Assembly (NCBI GenBank): GCA_934294965.1
Contig: CAKRAM010000075.1
Coordinates: forward strand, 1 to 39,238
DNA: 39,238 nt
From: an uncultured Clostridia bacterium
Lineage (GTDB): Bacteria > Bacillota > Clostridia > Christensenellales > CAG-314
Reading direction: 5' to 3'
Of this stretch, positions 16,359-24,633 are shown piece after piece (position 1 is the stretch's first letter; each line of letters starts with the position of its first letter). The notes beneath the pieces were generated by a model, which saw nothing but the letters and a program-made list of their open reading frames with translations, did no database searches and was not told the DNA's origin. The position numbers and the translations under genes were made by a program.

Positions 16359-16388
16359 ACAACCGCCGAAAAGGGCGGTTGTTTTTTA
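16359..16388 (+). terminator. Riboswitch expression-platform terminator
   Basis: ACAACCGCC (16359-16367) pairs perfectly with GGCGGTTGT (16374-16382) around a 6-nt loop and is followed by a T-run (16382-16387). It lies about 110 nt after the B12 box and about 175 nt before the first gene. Control by premature termination when cobalamin is bound is the straightforward reading. Confidence 0.9.
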
Positions 16389-16562
16389 TGCTCGGGTAGT
16401 TGTGTCCTCCCCGGGCATGTCGAATGCGTGAACGCGCCGATTATCGTCTCCGATTGGCGCTACAAAGCTTTGCGATTGACTTTGCGCGCAAAAACTCAGC
16501 CGATTTTGCCTATACTTTTTGCGATAATAAGCCGTAACAGGCAAAAAATATAGGAGTAAACA

Positions 16563-19500
16563 ATGAATAAAACACTCAAAATCGTTTTGATTGCCGTTTT
16601 GTCCGTTGTGCTTGCATTGGGAGTATTTACCGCGTGCACGCCGGATAACCACGACAACGAACATGAATGTACAAGCAAATGCCAAGTGTGCGGAGGCTGC
16701 AAAAACAGCACCTGCACGGAAGATGCTTGCAAAAACAAATGTACTTGCAGCCCCGCTCCCGTGCAATACACCGTTTGGTTTGACCTGGTCGGCGGAACTT
16801 GCAGCGTGGACGTGGCTAACGGCATAAAAGTCAACAGCGGTGCGGAACTGGATCTTTCCGCATATGCCGTAACCAAGCAAGATTACGTTTTGGAAAGTTG
16901 GACGGACGGCACCAACACATACGAGCCGAACGCAAAAATCACCGTCAGCGGCGAGGTTACTCTCACTGCCAATTGGAGGCGCAACGTATTTACCGTAACT
17001 TTCGTTTTGGACGGTGGCGTTTGCTCCAAGGATGTTTCCGCTCCGCTTAGCGTAATTGCAGGCACCGAACTCAAATTGACTTCCTACGCGGCAACCAAGG
17101 ATCAATACACGTTTGCAGGCTGGACGGACGGCACCAACACCTATGCAGCCGATGCAACCGTGACGGTAAACAAGGACATCACTCTTACCGCAACTTGGCA
17201 AATCAACGTTTACACCGTAACGTTGGACGTAAACGGCGGCAGTGCTTTGACCACGGCAACGCTTTGTGTAAACAGCGGTGACGAAGTTGACCTTTCCGCA
17301 TACGTAACCACAAAGAAAATCAACAACCTAGTTGGTTGGAGCGACGGCACAAACACCTATGCGCCCAACGCAAAAATCACGGTAACAGGCAACCTAACGC
17401 TCACCGCTCAATGGCAAATTGCCACCACGGCGGAATCGGAATTCAAAACCGAAGACGTTGAAGGAGGCGTTTCCATAACCGGTTTGGTGAAAGACAGCGC
17501 CGTAACGACGGTTGTCGTTCCCAAGCAAATCGGTGGTAAAAACGTTGTAAACATCGGCTACGGCGCGTTTTACTACAACAGCACAATCGAAGAAGTTTAT
17601 CTGGATGCCGCAACGGAAATCACCGCATTGGAAAACAACGCTTTCAGCAACGCTCAAAACCTTCGCTTCGTAAGCCTAAAAGGTCTTTCCAAACTTCAAA
17701 GCATCGGCGACTGCGCGTTCTACGGCGTGTACGACTCCACCGGCAAATACCAAGGCTCGGTTTTGGAAACCGTCGATTTTACCGATTGTACGGCGCTTAA
17801 AACGTTTGGACAAATGGTGTTTGCCTACCAATACAAACTTCAAAGTATCGATTTGTCCGTTTGTACCTCTTTGGAAACAATCGAACGTCAAATGTTTGAC
17901 TTCTGCGTGTCTCTGACCGACGTCAAATTCCCCGCCGGTTTGCAATCTATTGCCAACAATAGCGACTTCTTCCGTCATTGCTACGCTTTGCAAAACATCG
18001 AAGTTGCCGAAGGCGGCATCGGTTTTGAAAGCCAAAACGGCATTCTTTATACCGTAGGCAAAACCGAACTTGTCAAATTTCCCGCACAAAGCGCTCAAAC
18101 GGAATACGTTGCCCCCGCAACCATCACAAAAGTTTGGGGACAAGCGTTCGACGGCGCAAGCAAACTTGCTTCGGCAGATTTCTCCGCCTGCACAAACATC
18201 GCTCTTATGGGAGGATATGCGTTCGAAGCATGCTCCAAAGTAGTTATCACCGTTCCCTTCACTTCCGACGGCAGATTGGAAGACGGCGCCCAAGTGGAAT
18301 TGGGCAACAGTTGGTACGGCTCGGCTAAAAAGGTCAACTATCAAACGTACACCTTTGTGGAAATTTCCTTCAGCGGCGTAAAGAATAACTCGGTTGTATC
18401 CGATGCTTCCGCAAGCCTTACTGCTTCCGCAACCTACGGCTCGGAATCCGTTCCCGTGGTCGTCACTCTCAACGGGGTGGAAGTCAGCGGAACCGACGGC
18501 GTGTATGCACTCACTTACAAGCTCGGCGAAAACACAATCGTCATCACCGCAACCAACGGAATAAAATCCGCAACCGAAACAATCAAAGTCACCTACAAAA
18601 ACAAACCGACGGTTTCCGCAACCTTGGAAGAAGGTCAAGTGTTCTACGGCGACACGATCGAGTTCGACGTAACCGCAAAAACGGCAACCGGCGACATCCT
18701 CACCAAGGACAACGTAAACATTCAACTTAACTTCAGCGGAACGTATATGACTCCGTTCATGGGACTTACCGTTGCCGACGCTCTCGGCGGAAAAGTTCAC
18801 GTTAGTATCGATATCGCATCGCTTATCGATATGGGCTACTTCGATGGCGGCGCGTTCAAAATCAAAGTAATCGCTTCGGACGGCGGTGTAACGGCGGAAA
18901 TCGTCTTCAATGTTGATCACAAGGATGGTCCCGCTCCCGTTCCCACAATTTCTTCCACTTTGGTAGACGGCAAAACCTACTACGGAACGATTGCATTCGA
19001 TATAACCGCAACCGACGCAAGCGGTAACGCATTGACAAAAGACGGCGTTGAAGTCGGAGTCAAATTTTCCGATAGTCCCAACTTCTTCGTGCCGATGATG
19101 GGCTATATTATCTCCGACGTTGACGGCAAAGTTCACGTCGAGTACGACATGGCAAGCATTTATTCAACGTACTTTTTCGATAGCGACTTCCAAATCCGTA
19201 TTGCCGTAAAAGGCAGTGAAGTGGAAGTTATCTATAACGTAACTTGGTTGGAAGGCGAAGAACCCAAGGCTAAAATCGAAAGTACGTTGGAAAACGGCAA
19301 AACCTACTACGGAACGATTGCATTCGATATAACCGCAGCAGACGCAAGCGGTAACGCATTGACAAAAGACGGCGTGGAAGTCGGAGTCAAATTTTCCGAT
19401 AGTTCCAACTTCTTCGTGCCGATGATGGGCTATACTATCTCCGACGTTGACGGCAAAGTTCACGTCGAGTACGATATGGCAAGCATTTATTCAACGTACT

Positions 19501-19925
19501 TTTTCGATAGCGACTTCCAAATCCGTATTGCCATAAAAGGCAGTGAAGTGGAAGTTATCTACAACGTAACTTGGCTGGAAGGCGAAGAGCCTCATGCGGA
19601 ATTTTCCGTAGCGGGACTTACCGACGGCTACAAATTCAGCAAAGACTTCGATGTTACTGTTACGGCTATCGACGAAAACGGCAAAGCGATACCATCTTCT
19701 CAAATCGGCTTCCGTATGACGCTTTGGGCAAACAAATGGGTAGACGTAACTGCTACGGTCAAGTCGGAAAGCAACGGCGTTATCGTGTTTACTGTAAGTT
19801 ACAATAGCATCGCGAGCAACTATCAAAAGGGTATGTTTGATCCGTTTTCCTTCTCGGTAGACCAAAAGGACGCAAGCGGAGCAATTGTCAACTCCGTACA
19901 ATTTAACAACGTAGATCTTGCATAA
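16563..19925 (+). CDS. Surface lipoprotein: Cys-rich head, InlB-type repeats, leucine-rich repeats, Ig-like repeats
   Basis: This 1120-residue protein is a predicted exported lipoprotein: a hydrophobic signal peptide ends in VFTAC with the lipid-bearing Cys at 25. Residues 36-62 hold eight cysteines (CTSKCQVCGGC and CTEDACKNKCTC). Three repeats of about 70 residues (69-138, 143-212, 216-284) each end in W-[TS]-DGTNTY...TLTA-W and match the Listeria-Bacteroides InlB B-repeat type. Residues 300-590 look like BspA-type leucine-rich repeats (NIGYGAFYYNSTIEEVYL). Ig-like units follow, two of which are near-identical (803-911, 912-1020). A good AGGAG site is 6 nt before the ATG. It is the first gene behind the cobalamin riboswitch; a role in binding corrinoid, host glycoprotein or surfaces is inference. 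Confidence 0.85.
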   Translation: MNKTLKIVLIAVLSVVLALGVFTACTPDNHDNEHECTSKCQVCGGCKNSTCTEDACKNKCTCSPAPVQYTVWFDLVGGTCSVDVANGIKVNSGAELDLSAYAVTKQDYVLESWTDGTNTYEPNAKITVSGEVTLTANWRRNVFTVTFVLDGGVCSKDVSAPLSVIAGTELKLTSYAATKDQYTFAGWTDGTNTYAADATVTVNKDITLTATWQINVYTVTLDVNGGSALTTATLCVNSGDEVDLSAYVTTKKINNLVGWSDGTNTYAPNAKITVTGNLTLTAQWQIATTAESEFKTEDVEGGVSITGLVKDSAVTTVVVPKQIGGKNVVNIGYGAFYYNSTIEEVYLDAATEITALENNAFSNAQNLRFVSLKGLSKLQSIGDCAFYGVYDSTGKYQGSVLETVDFTDCTALKTFGQMVFAYQYKLQSIDLSVCTSLETIERQMFDFCVSLTDVKFPAGLQSIANNSDFFRHCYALQNIEVAEGGIGFESQNGILYTVGKTELVKFPAQSAQTEYVAPATITKVWGQAFDGASKLASADFSACTNIALMGGYAFEACSKVVITVPFTSDGRLEDGAQVELGNSWYGSAKKVNYQTYTFVEISFSGVKNNSVVSDASASLTASATYGSESVPVVVTLNGVEVSGTDGVYALTYKLGENTIVITATNGIKSATETIKVTYKNKPTVSATLEEGQVFYGDTIEFDVTAKTATGDILTKDNVNIQLNFSGTYMTPFMGLTVADALGGKVHVSIDIASLIDMGYFDGGAFKIKVIASDGGVTAEIVFNVDHKDGPAPVPTISSTLVDGKTYYGTIAFDITATDASGNALTKDGVEVGVKFSDSPNFFVPMMGYIISDVDGKVHVEYDMASIYSTYFFDSDFQIRIAVKGSEVEVIYNVTWLEGEEPKAKIESTLENGKTYYGTIAFDITAADASGNALTKDGVEVGVKFSDSSNFFVPMMGYTISDVDGKVHVEYDMASIYSTYFFDSDFQIRIAIKGSEVEVIYNVTWLEGEEPHAEFSVAGLTDGYKFSKDFDVTVTAIDENGKAIPSSQIGFRMTLWANKWVDVTATVKSESNGVIVFTVSYNSIASNYQKGMFDPFSFSVDQKDASGAIVNSVQFNNVDLA
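18968..19588 (+). repeat. Tandem 327-bp repeat inside the lipoprotein gene
   Basis: The stretch 18968-19261 recurs at 19295-19588 with a period of 327 bp (109 codons). By eye there are only about ten substitutions across the matching 294 bases, many synonymous (for example GTT/GTG, GAC/GAT). A more diverged third copy of the same domain precedes it from about 18621. The near-identity points to a recent in-frame duplication. Confidence 0.9.
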
Positions 19926-19932
19926 TTAAACT

Positions 19933-22062
19933 ATGAAAAACACAACAAAATTTTTTGCGGTCGTTTTGGCGCTTGTGTGCATGCTTGCTTTGTTCGTGGC
20001 GTGCGACAGCAACGTTCCGGACGACGACGTAACGCCCGAAACTAAAGAATTTGTGTATGCAACCGACCTTGTCGACGGAATTACCGTCGACAAGGCTTTG
20101 TATACTTTCACGCTTTCCGCAACCTACGGCAAAGAACTTTGCCAAATCAAAGTTTTTACGGGCGGCAAGGAAATCGCTCCGCAAAACGGAAACTACTCGG
20201 TTGAACTTTCGGAAGGCGCAAACACCGTTTCGGTGGAGGCAACCGCAGACGGCGAAAAGGACCAACGCTCCTACACGATAAACTACGTCGTGCCTGTGTT
20301 CGTCATCGAATGCGACGCAGCCGATGCCGAAATTCAAGTTGACGGAACGATAGAGTTTTCGGTAAATGCAACTTACGGAAGCAACGCATGCACGGTGCAA
20401 GTGTCCTGTGGCGGCGTGCTTGTAAGCGTCAAAGAAAACGGCAAGTACACCGTTCAGTTGGACGAAGGACTTAACACCATAACGGTGGTTGTCACAAGCC
20501 AAGGTAAAAGCGAAAAACGCACGTTCGACGTAACTTTCCGCAAGGATTTTGCTTTTGTTTGCGACGTGGAACAAGCCTCGATAACAAACGACATCGTATC
20601 TTTTTCCGCCTCGGCAACCTTCAACGACGTAACTTGCGCCACAATCGTAAAACATAACGGCGAAGTTATTACGGCAAACTCGGACGAAAAATATACCGTC
20701 ACGCTTGCAGTGGGTAAAAACGTATTTTCCGTCACCGCGCGCAAAGGCGACTTTGTGGAGGAAAAAACCTACGAAATAAACTACCAAGGTTTTACTCTCA
20801 CCACAACGCTCAACGACAACATCACCACGATGAACTCGTCCTTGCGTTTTAACCTTTCGGTTCGTTACGGCGAATCGGTTGCGGATTTTGAAGTTACGGC
20901 GGAAGGCGCAACACTCGCTCGTCCTTCGCCATTTATGTTTATACTTGTGCTTCCAAAGGCAGGCAAGTACGACATTAAAATCACCGCAACAAACGGCAAC
21001 GCATCTTTTGATAAAACGCTATCCGTAACCTACGTAACCGATCCTCCGCATATTGAAAGTATTTCACTGGTCAGCGGAAAAACATACAAGGGAGAGTTGT
21101 GCTGCTTCGACGTGGAAGCGCAGGACGCTCTCGGCAACAAAGTGGACGACTCGGCGTTGTCCTTCTATGTGGACGTCGGTCAAACGGGCAACTACACCAA
21201 ACTTACCTCTGCCGACATCACCAAAGTGTGGAGCGATTCGGTAAAAACAAGTTACCGCTTCAGTTTCACAAACGGCGCGTTTGCCGATTGCATAAACAAA
21301 AAGCTCAACTTCAAAGTGCAGGTTACTTCGGCATTGGGTTCTAGCGAGCAAGTGTTCGAAATGACCTACGTCGGCGCCGATCCGGACGGAAAAATCGGAC
21401 AGGTCGTACTTTCGGTAGAAGGCTTTACCATCGGTTGCAAATATTTTTTGGAGCCGACTCTTGTTGATATCTACGCTGGTGAAAATATGGCGCAAGCCCT
21501 CACTCGCGTGCTGACCGAAAAAGGCTGGGCGTACACAAACACCGGCACAATCGAAAAAGGTTTTTACCTTGCCTCGATTGTCGGTATGGATTTGAGCGGC
21601 AACGCCATCGATGAGGGGCTGCTCGCAGTTCTTCGCAAAACCGGAGCAACCGTGTTCAAAGAATCCATCACCGCAGGGGACGACGGTAAATATTCATTGG
21701 GCGAATTCGATTTTACTCAAGGTTCGGGCTGGATGTACAGCGTAAACGGAACATACCCAAACTACGGTTTTGCCGATCACTATCCGCAAGACGGCGAAGT
21801 GGTGCGCGTGCAGTTCACTTTGGCGTACGGCAGTGACCTTGGTGGCGGTAGTGCCTTGGGTGGTGGCGGAGCCAACTACAACGTTGCTTTTGGCGATTTT
21901 GCCGCAATTCACACCGCGCTTGCAACCGTAAAAGCAAATAACTACTACGGCAAGGGCAACCAAGTGTACAATCAAGTTTTGCAAGCCGTAGCGCATTGGG
22001 ACGCCGACAACAAGTTGCTTGACGAGCAACTGGCGATTCTAAAATCGGAATACGGTATTTAA
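19933..22062 (+). CDS. Surface lipoprotein: Ig-like repeats plus C-terminal DUF4430 (transcobalamin-like) domain
   Basis: This 709-residue protein has a signal peptide ending LFVAC, with the lipid Cys at 24. Residues 38-370 contain four Ig-like units of about 83 residues, each with a pattern like LSATYGKE...GxYSVELSEGANT. Residues 372-480 are a fifth unit resembling the repeats of the preceding lipoprotein (SGKTYKGE, FDVEAQDALGN). Residues about 510-635 look like DUF4430, the domain related to the beta domain of transcobalamin: AGENMAQALTRVL, then SGWMYSVNGTYPNYGF and DGEVVRVQFTLAYGSDLGGG. A Gly-rich linker and helical tail end the protein. It lies 7 nt after the first lipoprotein gene, without a clear ribosome binding site, so the two are probably co-transcribed. 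Corrinoid binding is inferred from domain and riboswitch. Confidence 0.85.
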   Translation: MKNTTKFFAVVLALVCMLALFVACDSNVPDDDVTPETKEFVYATDLVDGITVDKALYTFTLSATYGKELCQIKVFTGGKEIAPQNGNYSVELSEGANTVSVEATADGEKDQRSYTINYVVPVFVIECDAADAEIQVDGTIEFSVNATYGSNACTVQVSCGGVLVSVKENGKYTVQLDEGLNTITVVVTSQGKSEKRTFDVTFRKDFAFVCDVEQASITNDIVSFSASATFNDVTCATIVKHNGEVITANSDEKYTVTLAVGKNVFSVTARKGDFVEEKTYEINYQGFTLTTTLNDNITTMNSSLRFNLSVRYGESVADFEVTAEGATLARPSPFMFILVLPKAGKYDIKITATNGNASFDKTLSVTYVTDPPHIESISLVSGKTYKGELCCFDVEAQDALGNKVDDSALSFYVDVGQTGNYTKLTSADITKVWSDSVKTSYRFSFTNGAFADCINKKLNFKVQVTSALGSSEQVFEMTYVGADPDGKIGQVVLSVEGFTIGCKYFLEPTLVDIYAGENMAQALTRVLTEKGWAYTNTGTIEKGFYLASIVGMDLSGNAIDEGLLAVLRKTGATVFKESITAGDDGKYSLGEFDFTQGSGWMYSVNGTYPNYGFADHYPQDGEVVRVQFTLAYGSDLGGGSALGGGGANYNVAFGDFAAIHTALATVKANNYYGKGNQVYNQVLQAVAHWDADNKLLDEQLAILKSEYGI

Positions 22063-22068
22063 CAGCAT

Positions 22069-22098
22069 AAAGCCTTGCGGAATTCCGCTTGGCTTTTT
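22069..22098 (+). terminator. Intrinsic terminator inside the cobalamin locus
   Basis: AAAGCC (22069-22074) pairs with GGCTTT (22091-22096), and inside it GCGG pairs with CCGC around AATT, the two stems being separated by a TT/TT internal loop. Five Ts (22094-22098) end it. It lies 6 nt after the stop of the second lipoprotein gene, so it may reduce or block read-through to the toroid and ECF genes. Confidence 0.7.
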
Positions 22099-22117
22099 GT
22101 CCGCTTTCGGCTATGAT
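22089..22117 (+). promoter_or_regulatory. Candidate promoter overlapping the terminator
   Basis: TTGGCT (22089-22094) and TATGAT (22112-22117) are 17 nt apart. The -35 lies in the descending arm of the terminator. If active it would give the toroid-ECF genes a start that the riboswitch does not control. Matches are 4/6 and 5/6, so this needs transcript data. Confidence 0.4.
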
Positions 22118-22157
22118 TAACATCAAGCCGATTTGCGGCGCAAAAAGGAATTATTTT

Positions 22158-24032
22158 ATGAAATCTACAAAACTGTTATGTTCTTTGCTGGCTTTGGCAA
22201 TTTTGGTAACCTCGCTTGTCGGCGCAGTAAACTTTACCGCACAAGCCGAAACAAGCGTGGATTACCTTCAAATCGCGCAGGGAATAATAAATTGGAAAAA
22301 ATTCGACGTCGGTTCTACGCCGGACGGGTACCTGATTAACGACCAATTGTTAAGTGTTGCAGGCACCACCCCGGGCGATTGGTATCCCGTTGGGCTGGGC
22401 AGGTTGGGCATTGCCGACAACCAAAGCGGCTATCTTGCCGTTATTGCCGACAACGTTTCCAAACGCTACAAAACCAAAGATAAATTGGACGCGGCAAAAG
22501 CAACCGAGTGGCACCGCATAACGCTGGCAATGCTGGCGTGCGGCGGCAATCCCAAAAAGGCGGGCAACGACGAAAACATAGACCTTATTGCCGACGGCGT
22601 GTACAATCGCACCGACGGCACAAACGGTATTTTGGGCAGGCAGGGCATCAACGGATATATTTGGGGACTAATCGCGCTGGACAGTCTTAATTACGAAGTG
22701 CCAAGCGGCGCATACTACACCCGCGACGACATTATTTCGTCGATACTCAAATGCCAACTGGCCGACGGCGGTTTTGCGCTTATCGGCACGGTGTCCGATC
22801 CGGATATAACGGCAATGGCGGTGCAAAGTCTAGCGCCATACTACAACAGTGAAAAAGAGTACAACTACGCGGATAAAAGCGGCAACTCGGTAACCAAAAA
22901 AGTTCGCACTGTAATCGACGAGTGTATTGCGTGGCTGTCAAAGGAGCAGCAACCGGACGGCGACTATTTCAGTTGGGGTATGGCAAACGTGGAAAGTACC
23001 GTGCAGGTTGCGGTTGCATTAAGCACTTTGGGTATAGACGTAACCACCGACAAGCGGTTCATCAAAATCGATGCCAACGGCAAAAGCAACACTTTGGTTG
23101 ACGGAATTTTGAAGTATCGCACAGAAAGCGGCGGTTTTACCCACTCTTTCAAAAACGATGCGGACAATCCCACCGCTGTGGCAGGCGAGCCAAACACAAT
23201 GGCAAGCGAACAAACGTTGTACTGCATGGCGGCACTCATTCGCCTGCAACAGGGCAAGCGCGCCTTGTACGACTTCCGTGAGGAACAGTCCGATGCGCTC
23301 AAAGCGCAAATAAGCAACGTTACGGGGCAGATAGACGCTCTTACGGAGATGTCCTCAAAAGCCGACGTGAACGCCGTTTACGACGCCTATTGGCAAATTA
23401 CGCCCTCCGAACGTCGCTACGTGTACAACTACTACAAGTTGTCCCGCATAATGCAGTTTGCCGAAGTCCCTTTTAACGAGGAAAAAATGGACTACAACAG
23501 CGGCGGCGACGAAGAAGCACCCACCGAATACTTCGACTACGACGATCAGTCTGCCGCAAACGCTTTGCCGAGCGACGACCGACTTACGACGCAATACCGT
23601 GCCGAAGTGTTGCGTCTTTTGAACAAAATCAAGCATAGCGTGGATTTTGAAGGCAAACAAGCGCTTACAATCAAGTTGGAAAAAGCAAAAAACAAAATTG
23701 ACGAGTTGCTTGCCGAAATTGATGATATCAAGGCTCAAATCAAGGCGGAACTATATCCGTTTAACAGTATAAGCCTATCCAAAAAACAAACGGTATATGC
23801 TTTGTATAACCGCTATATGGCGCTTTCGGAGTACGACCGCACGGCGTTTGAGGCTAGCGATGTGGAAGGTTTGCTAAAATGCAAAACCCAAGTCGACAAT
23901 TTGCAAACCGCGCTCATAATCACTGTTTGCTGCGTTGTGGCTGCGGCTATAGTTACCGTTTGGATAGTGCTTCATATCAAAAAACGTCGCAAACTTAAAC
24001 GTGAAAAACTTATGCCGGAAAGCGACGAATAG
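22158..24032 (+). CDS. Membrane-anchored alpha/alpha-toroid (prenyltransferase-like) surface protein
   Basis: This 624-residue protein has a signal peptide with likely cleavage after AQA30 and one C-terminal transmembrane helix (about 585-604) followed by a basic tail KKRRKLKREK, so the bulk is outside the cell. Residues about 35-400 show prenyltransferase/squalene-cyclase type repeats: GINGYIWGLIALDS, then LADGGFALIGTVSDPDITAM with AVQSLAPY, QQPDGDYFSWG and SGGFTHSF. The same alpha/alpha barrel forms the alpha domain of transcobalamin and intrinsic factor. Residues 400-580 are charged and helical, perhaps a stalk. ATG 22158 has AAGGAA 7 nt upstream; an upstream in-frame ATG (22089) lies in the terminator. 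Between two DUF4430 genes, it is most simply a corrinoid-binding protein, but this is inference. Confidence 0.85.
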   Translation: MKSTKLLCSLLALAILVTSLVGAVNFTAQAETSVDYLQIAQGIINWKKFDVGSTPDGYLINDQLLSVAGTTPGDWYPVGLGRLGIADNQSGYLAVIADNVSKRYKTKDKLDAAKATEWHRITLAMLACGGNPKKAGNDENIDLIADGVYNRTDGTNGILGRQGINGYIWGLIALDSLNYEVPSGAYYTRDDIISSILKCQLADGGFALIGTVSDPDITAMAVQSLAPYYNSEKEYNYADKSGNSVTKKVRTVIDECIAWLSKEQQPDGDYFSWGMANVESTVQVAVALSTLGIDVTTDKRFIKIDANGKSNTLVDGILKYRTESGGFTHSFKNDADNPTAVAGEPNTMASEQTLYCMAALIRLQQGKRALYDFREEQSDALKAQISNVTGQIDALTEMSSKADVNAVYDAYWQITPSERRYVYNYYKLSRIMQFAEVPFNEEKMDYNSGGDEEAPTEYFDYDDQSAANALPSDDRLTTQYRAEVLRLLNKIKHSVDFEGKQALTIKLEKAKNKIDELLAEIDDIKAQIKAELYPFNSISLSKKQTVYALYNRYMALSEYDRTAFEASDVEGLLKCKTQVDNLQTALIITVCCVVAAAIVTVWIVLHIKKRRKLKREKLMPESDE

Positions 24033-24081
24033 TAACAAAATTAAACGATAATCGGGCAACGGTTTGCTCGACTATACTACA

Positions 24082-24633
24082 ATGAAAAAAGACTTAATCG
24101 CAATTTGCATAGTGGTGGTATTGCTGATATTCATTTTCAGCGGCACCAAAATACAGTCGGTGGACGACTACTACCTAACTCACCTCGACGACATCAAGGA
24201 AGACAGTTTGACGGTGTTCTTGTCCATCGATTGCAGTACTATTTTGAACAATTGGGACGATTTGGACCCCAACCTTCGCAAGGAAAAGTACGTTCCTTCG
24301 GATGGGGTAATTTTGCCGCGCACGGAATACGTTTTGCGTAACGGCGACACCGTCTACGATATTTTAAGCCGAGCCGTGCGCCACAACAAAATTCAAATGG
24401 AATATCAGGGCGCAAACGAAAGTGCCTACGGCAGTGTGTATATAAAGGGTATCAACTACTTGTACGAGTTTTCTTGCGGCCCTTTGTCCGGTTGGATGTA
24501 CAAGGTCAACGGGGAGTTCCCCGGGTACGGCTGCAGTAAGTACGTTCTAAAAGACGGCGACGTTATCGAATGGGTGTACACCTGCGACCTGGGCAGGGAC
24601 GTCGGCAGCGACTGGGAGGAAATGATAAAATGA
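24082..24633 (+). CDS. Membrane-anchored DUF4430 (transcobalamin beta-domain-like) protein
   Basis: This 183-residue protein has one N-terminal hydrophobic segment (residues 4-20) without a clear lipobox or cleavage site, so it is likely a membrane anchor. Residues about 80-175 match DUF4430: LRNGDTVYDILSRAVRHN, then CGPLSGWMYKVNGEFPGYG and YVLKDGDVIEWVYTCDLG. The GWMY-x-VNG and DGD-x-I motifs are shared with the 709-residue lipoprotein. ATG 24082 was preferred to an in-frame TTG at 24064; neither has a clear ribosome binding site. Its stop overlaps the ecfT start (ATGA), which ties it to the transporter. Confidence 0.85.
   Translation: MKKDLIAICIVVVLLIFIFSGTKIQSVDDYYLTHLDDIKEDSLTVFLSIDCSTILNNWDDLDPNLRKEKYVPSDGVILPRTEYVLRNGDTVYDILSRAVRHNKIQMEYQGANESAYGSVYIKGINYLYEFSCGPLSGWMYKVNGEFPGYGCSKYVLKDGDVIEWVYTCDLGRDVGSDWEEMIK

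Noticed and set aside
17676..19136. Long open frame (486 codons) on the minus strand
   Set aside because: It is fully antisense to the lipoprotein gene, gives a low-complexity Cys/Phe/Val-rich product without known motifs, and follows from the codon bias of the plus-strand gene. The same holds for minus-strand frames at 656-1861, 2040-3230, 35171-36199 and 36456-38135.
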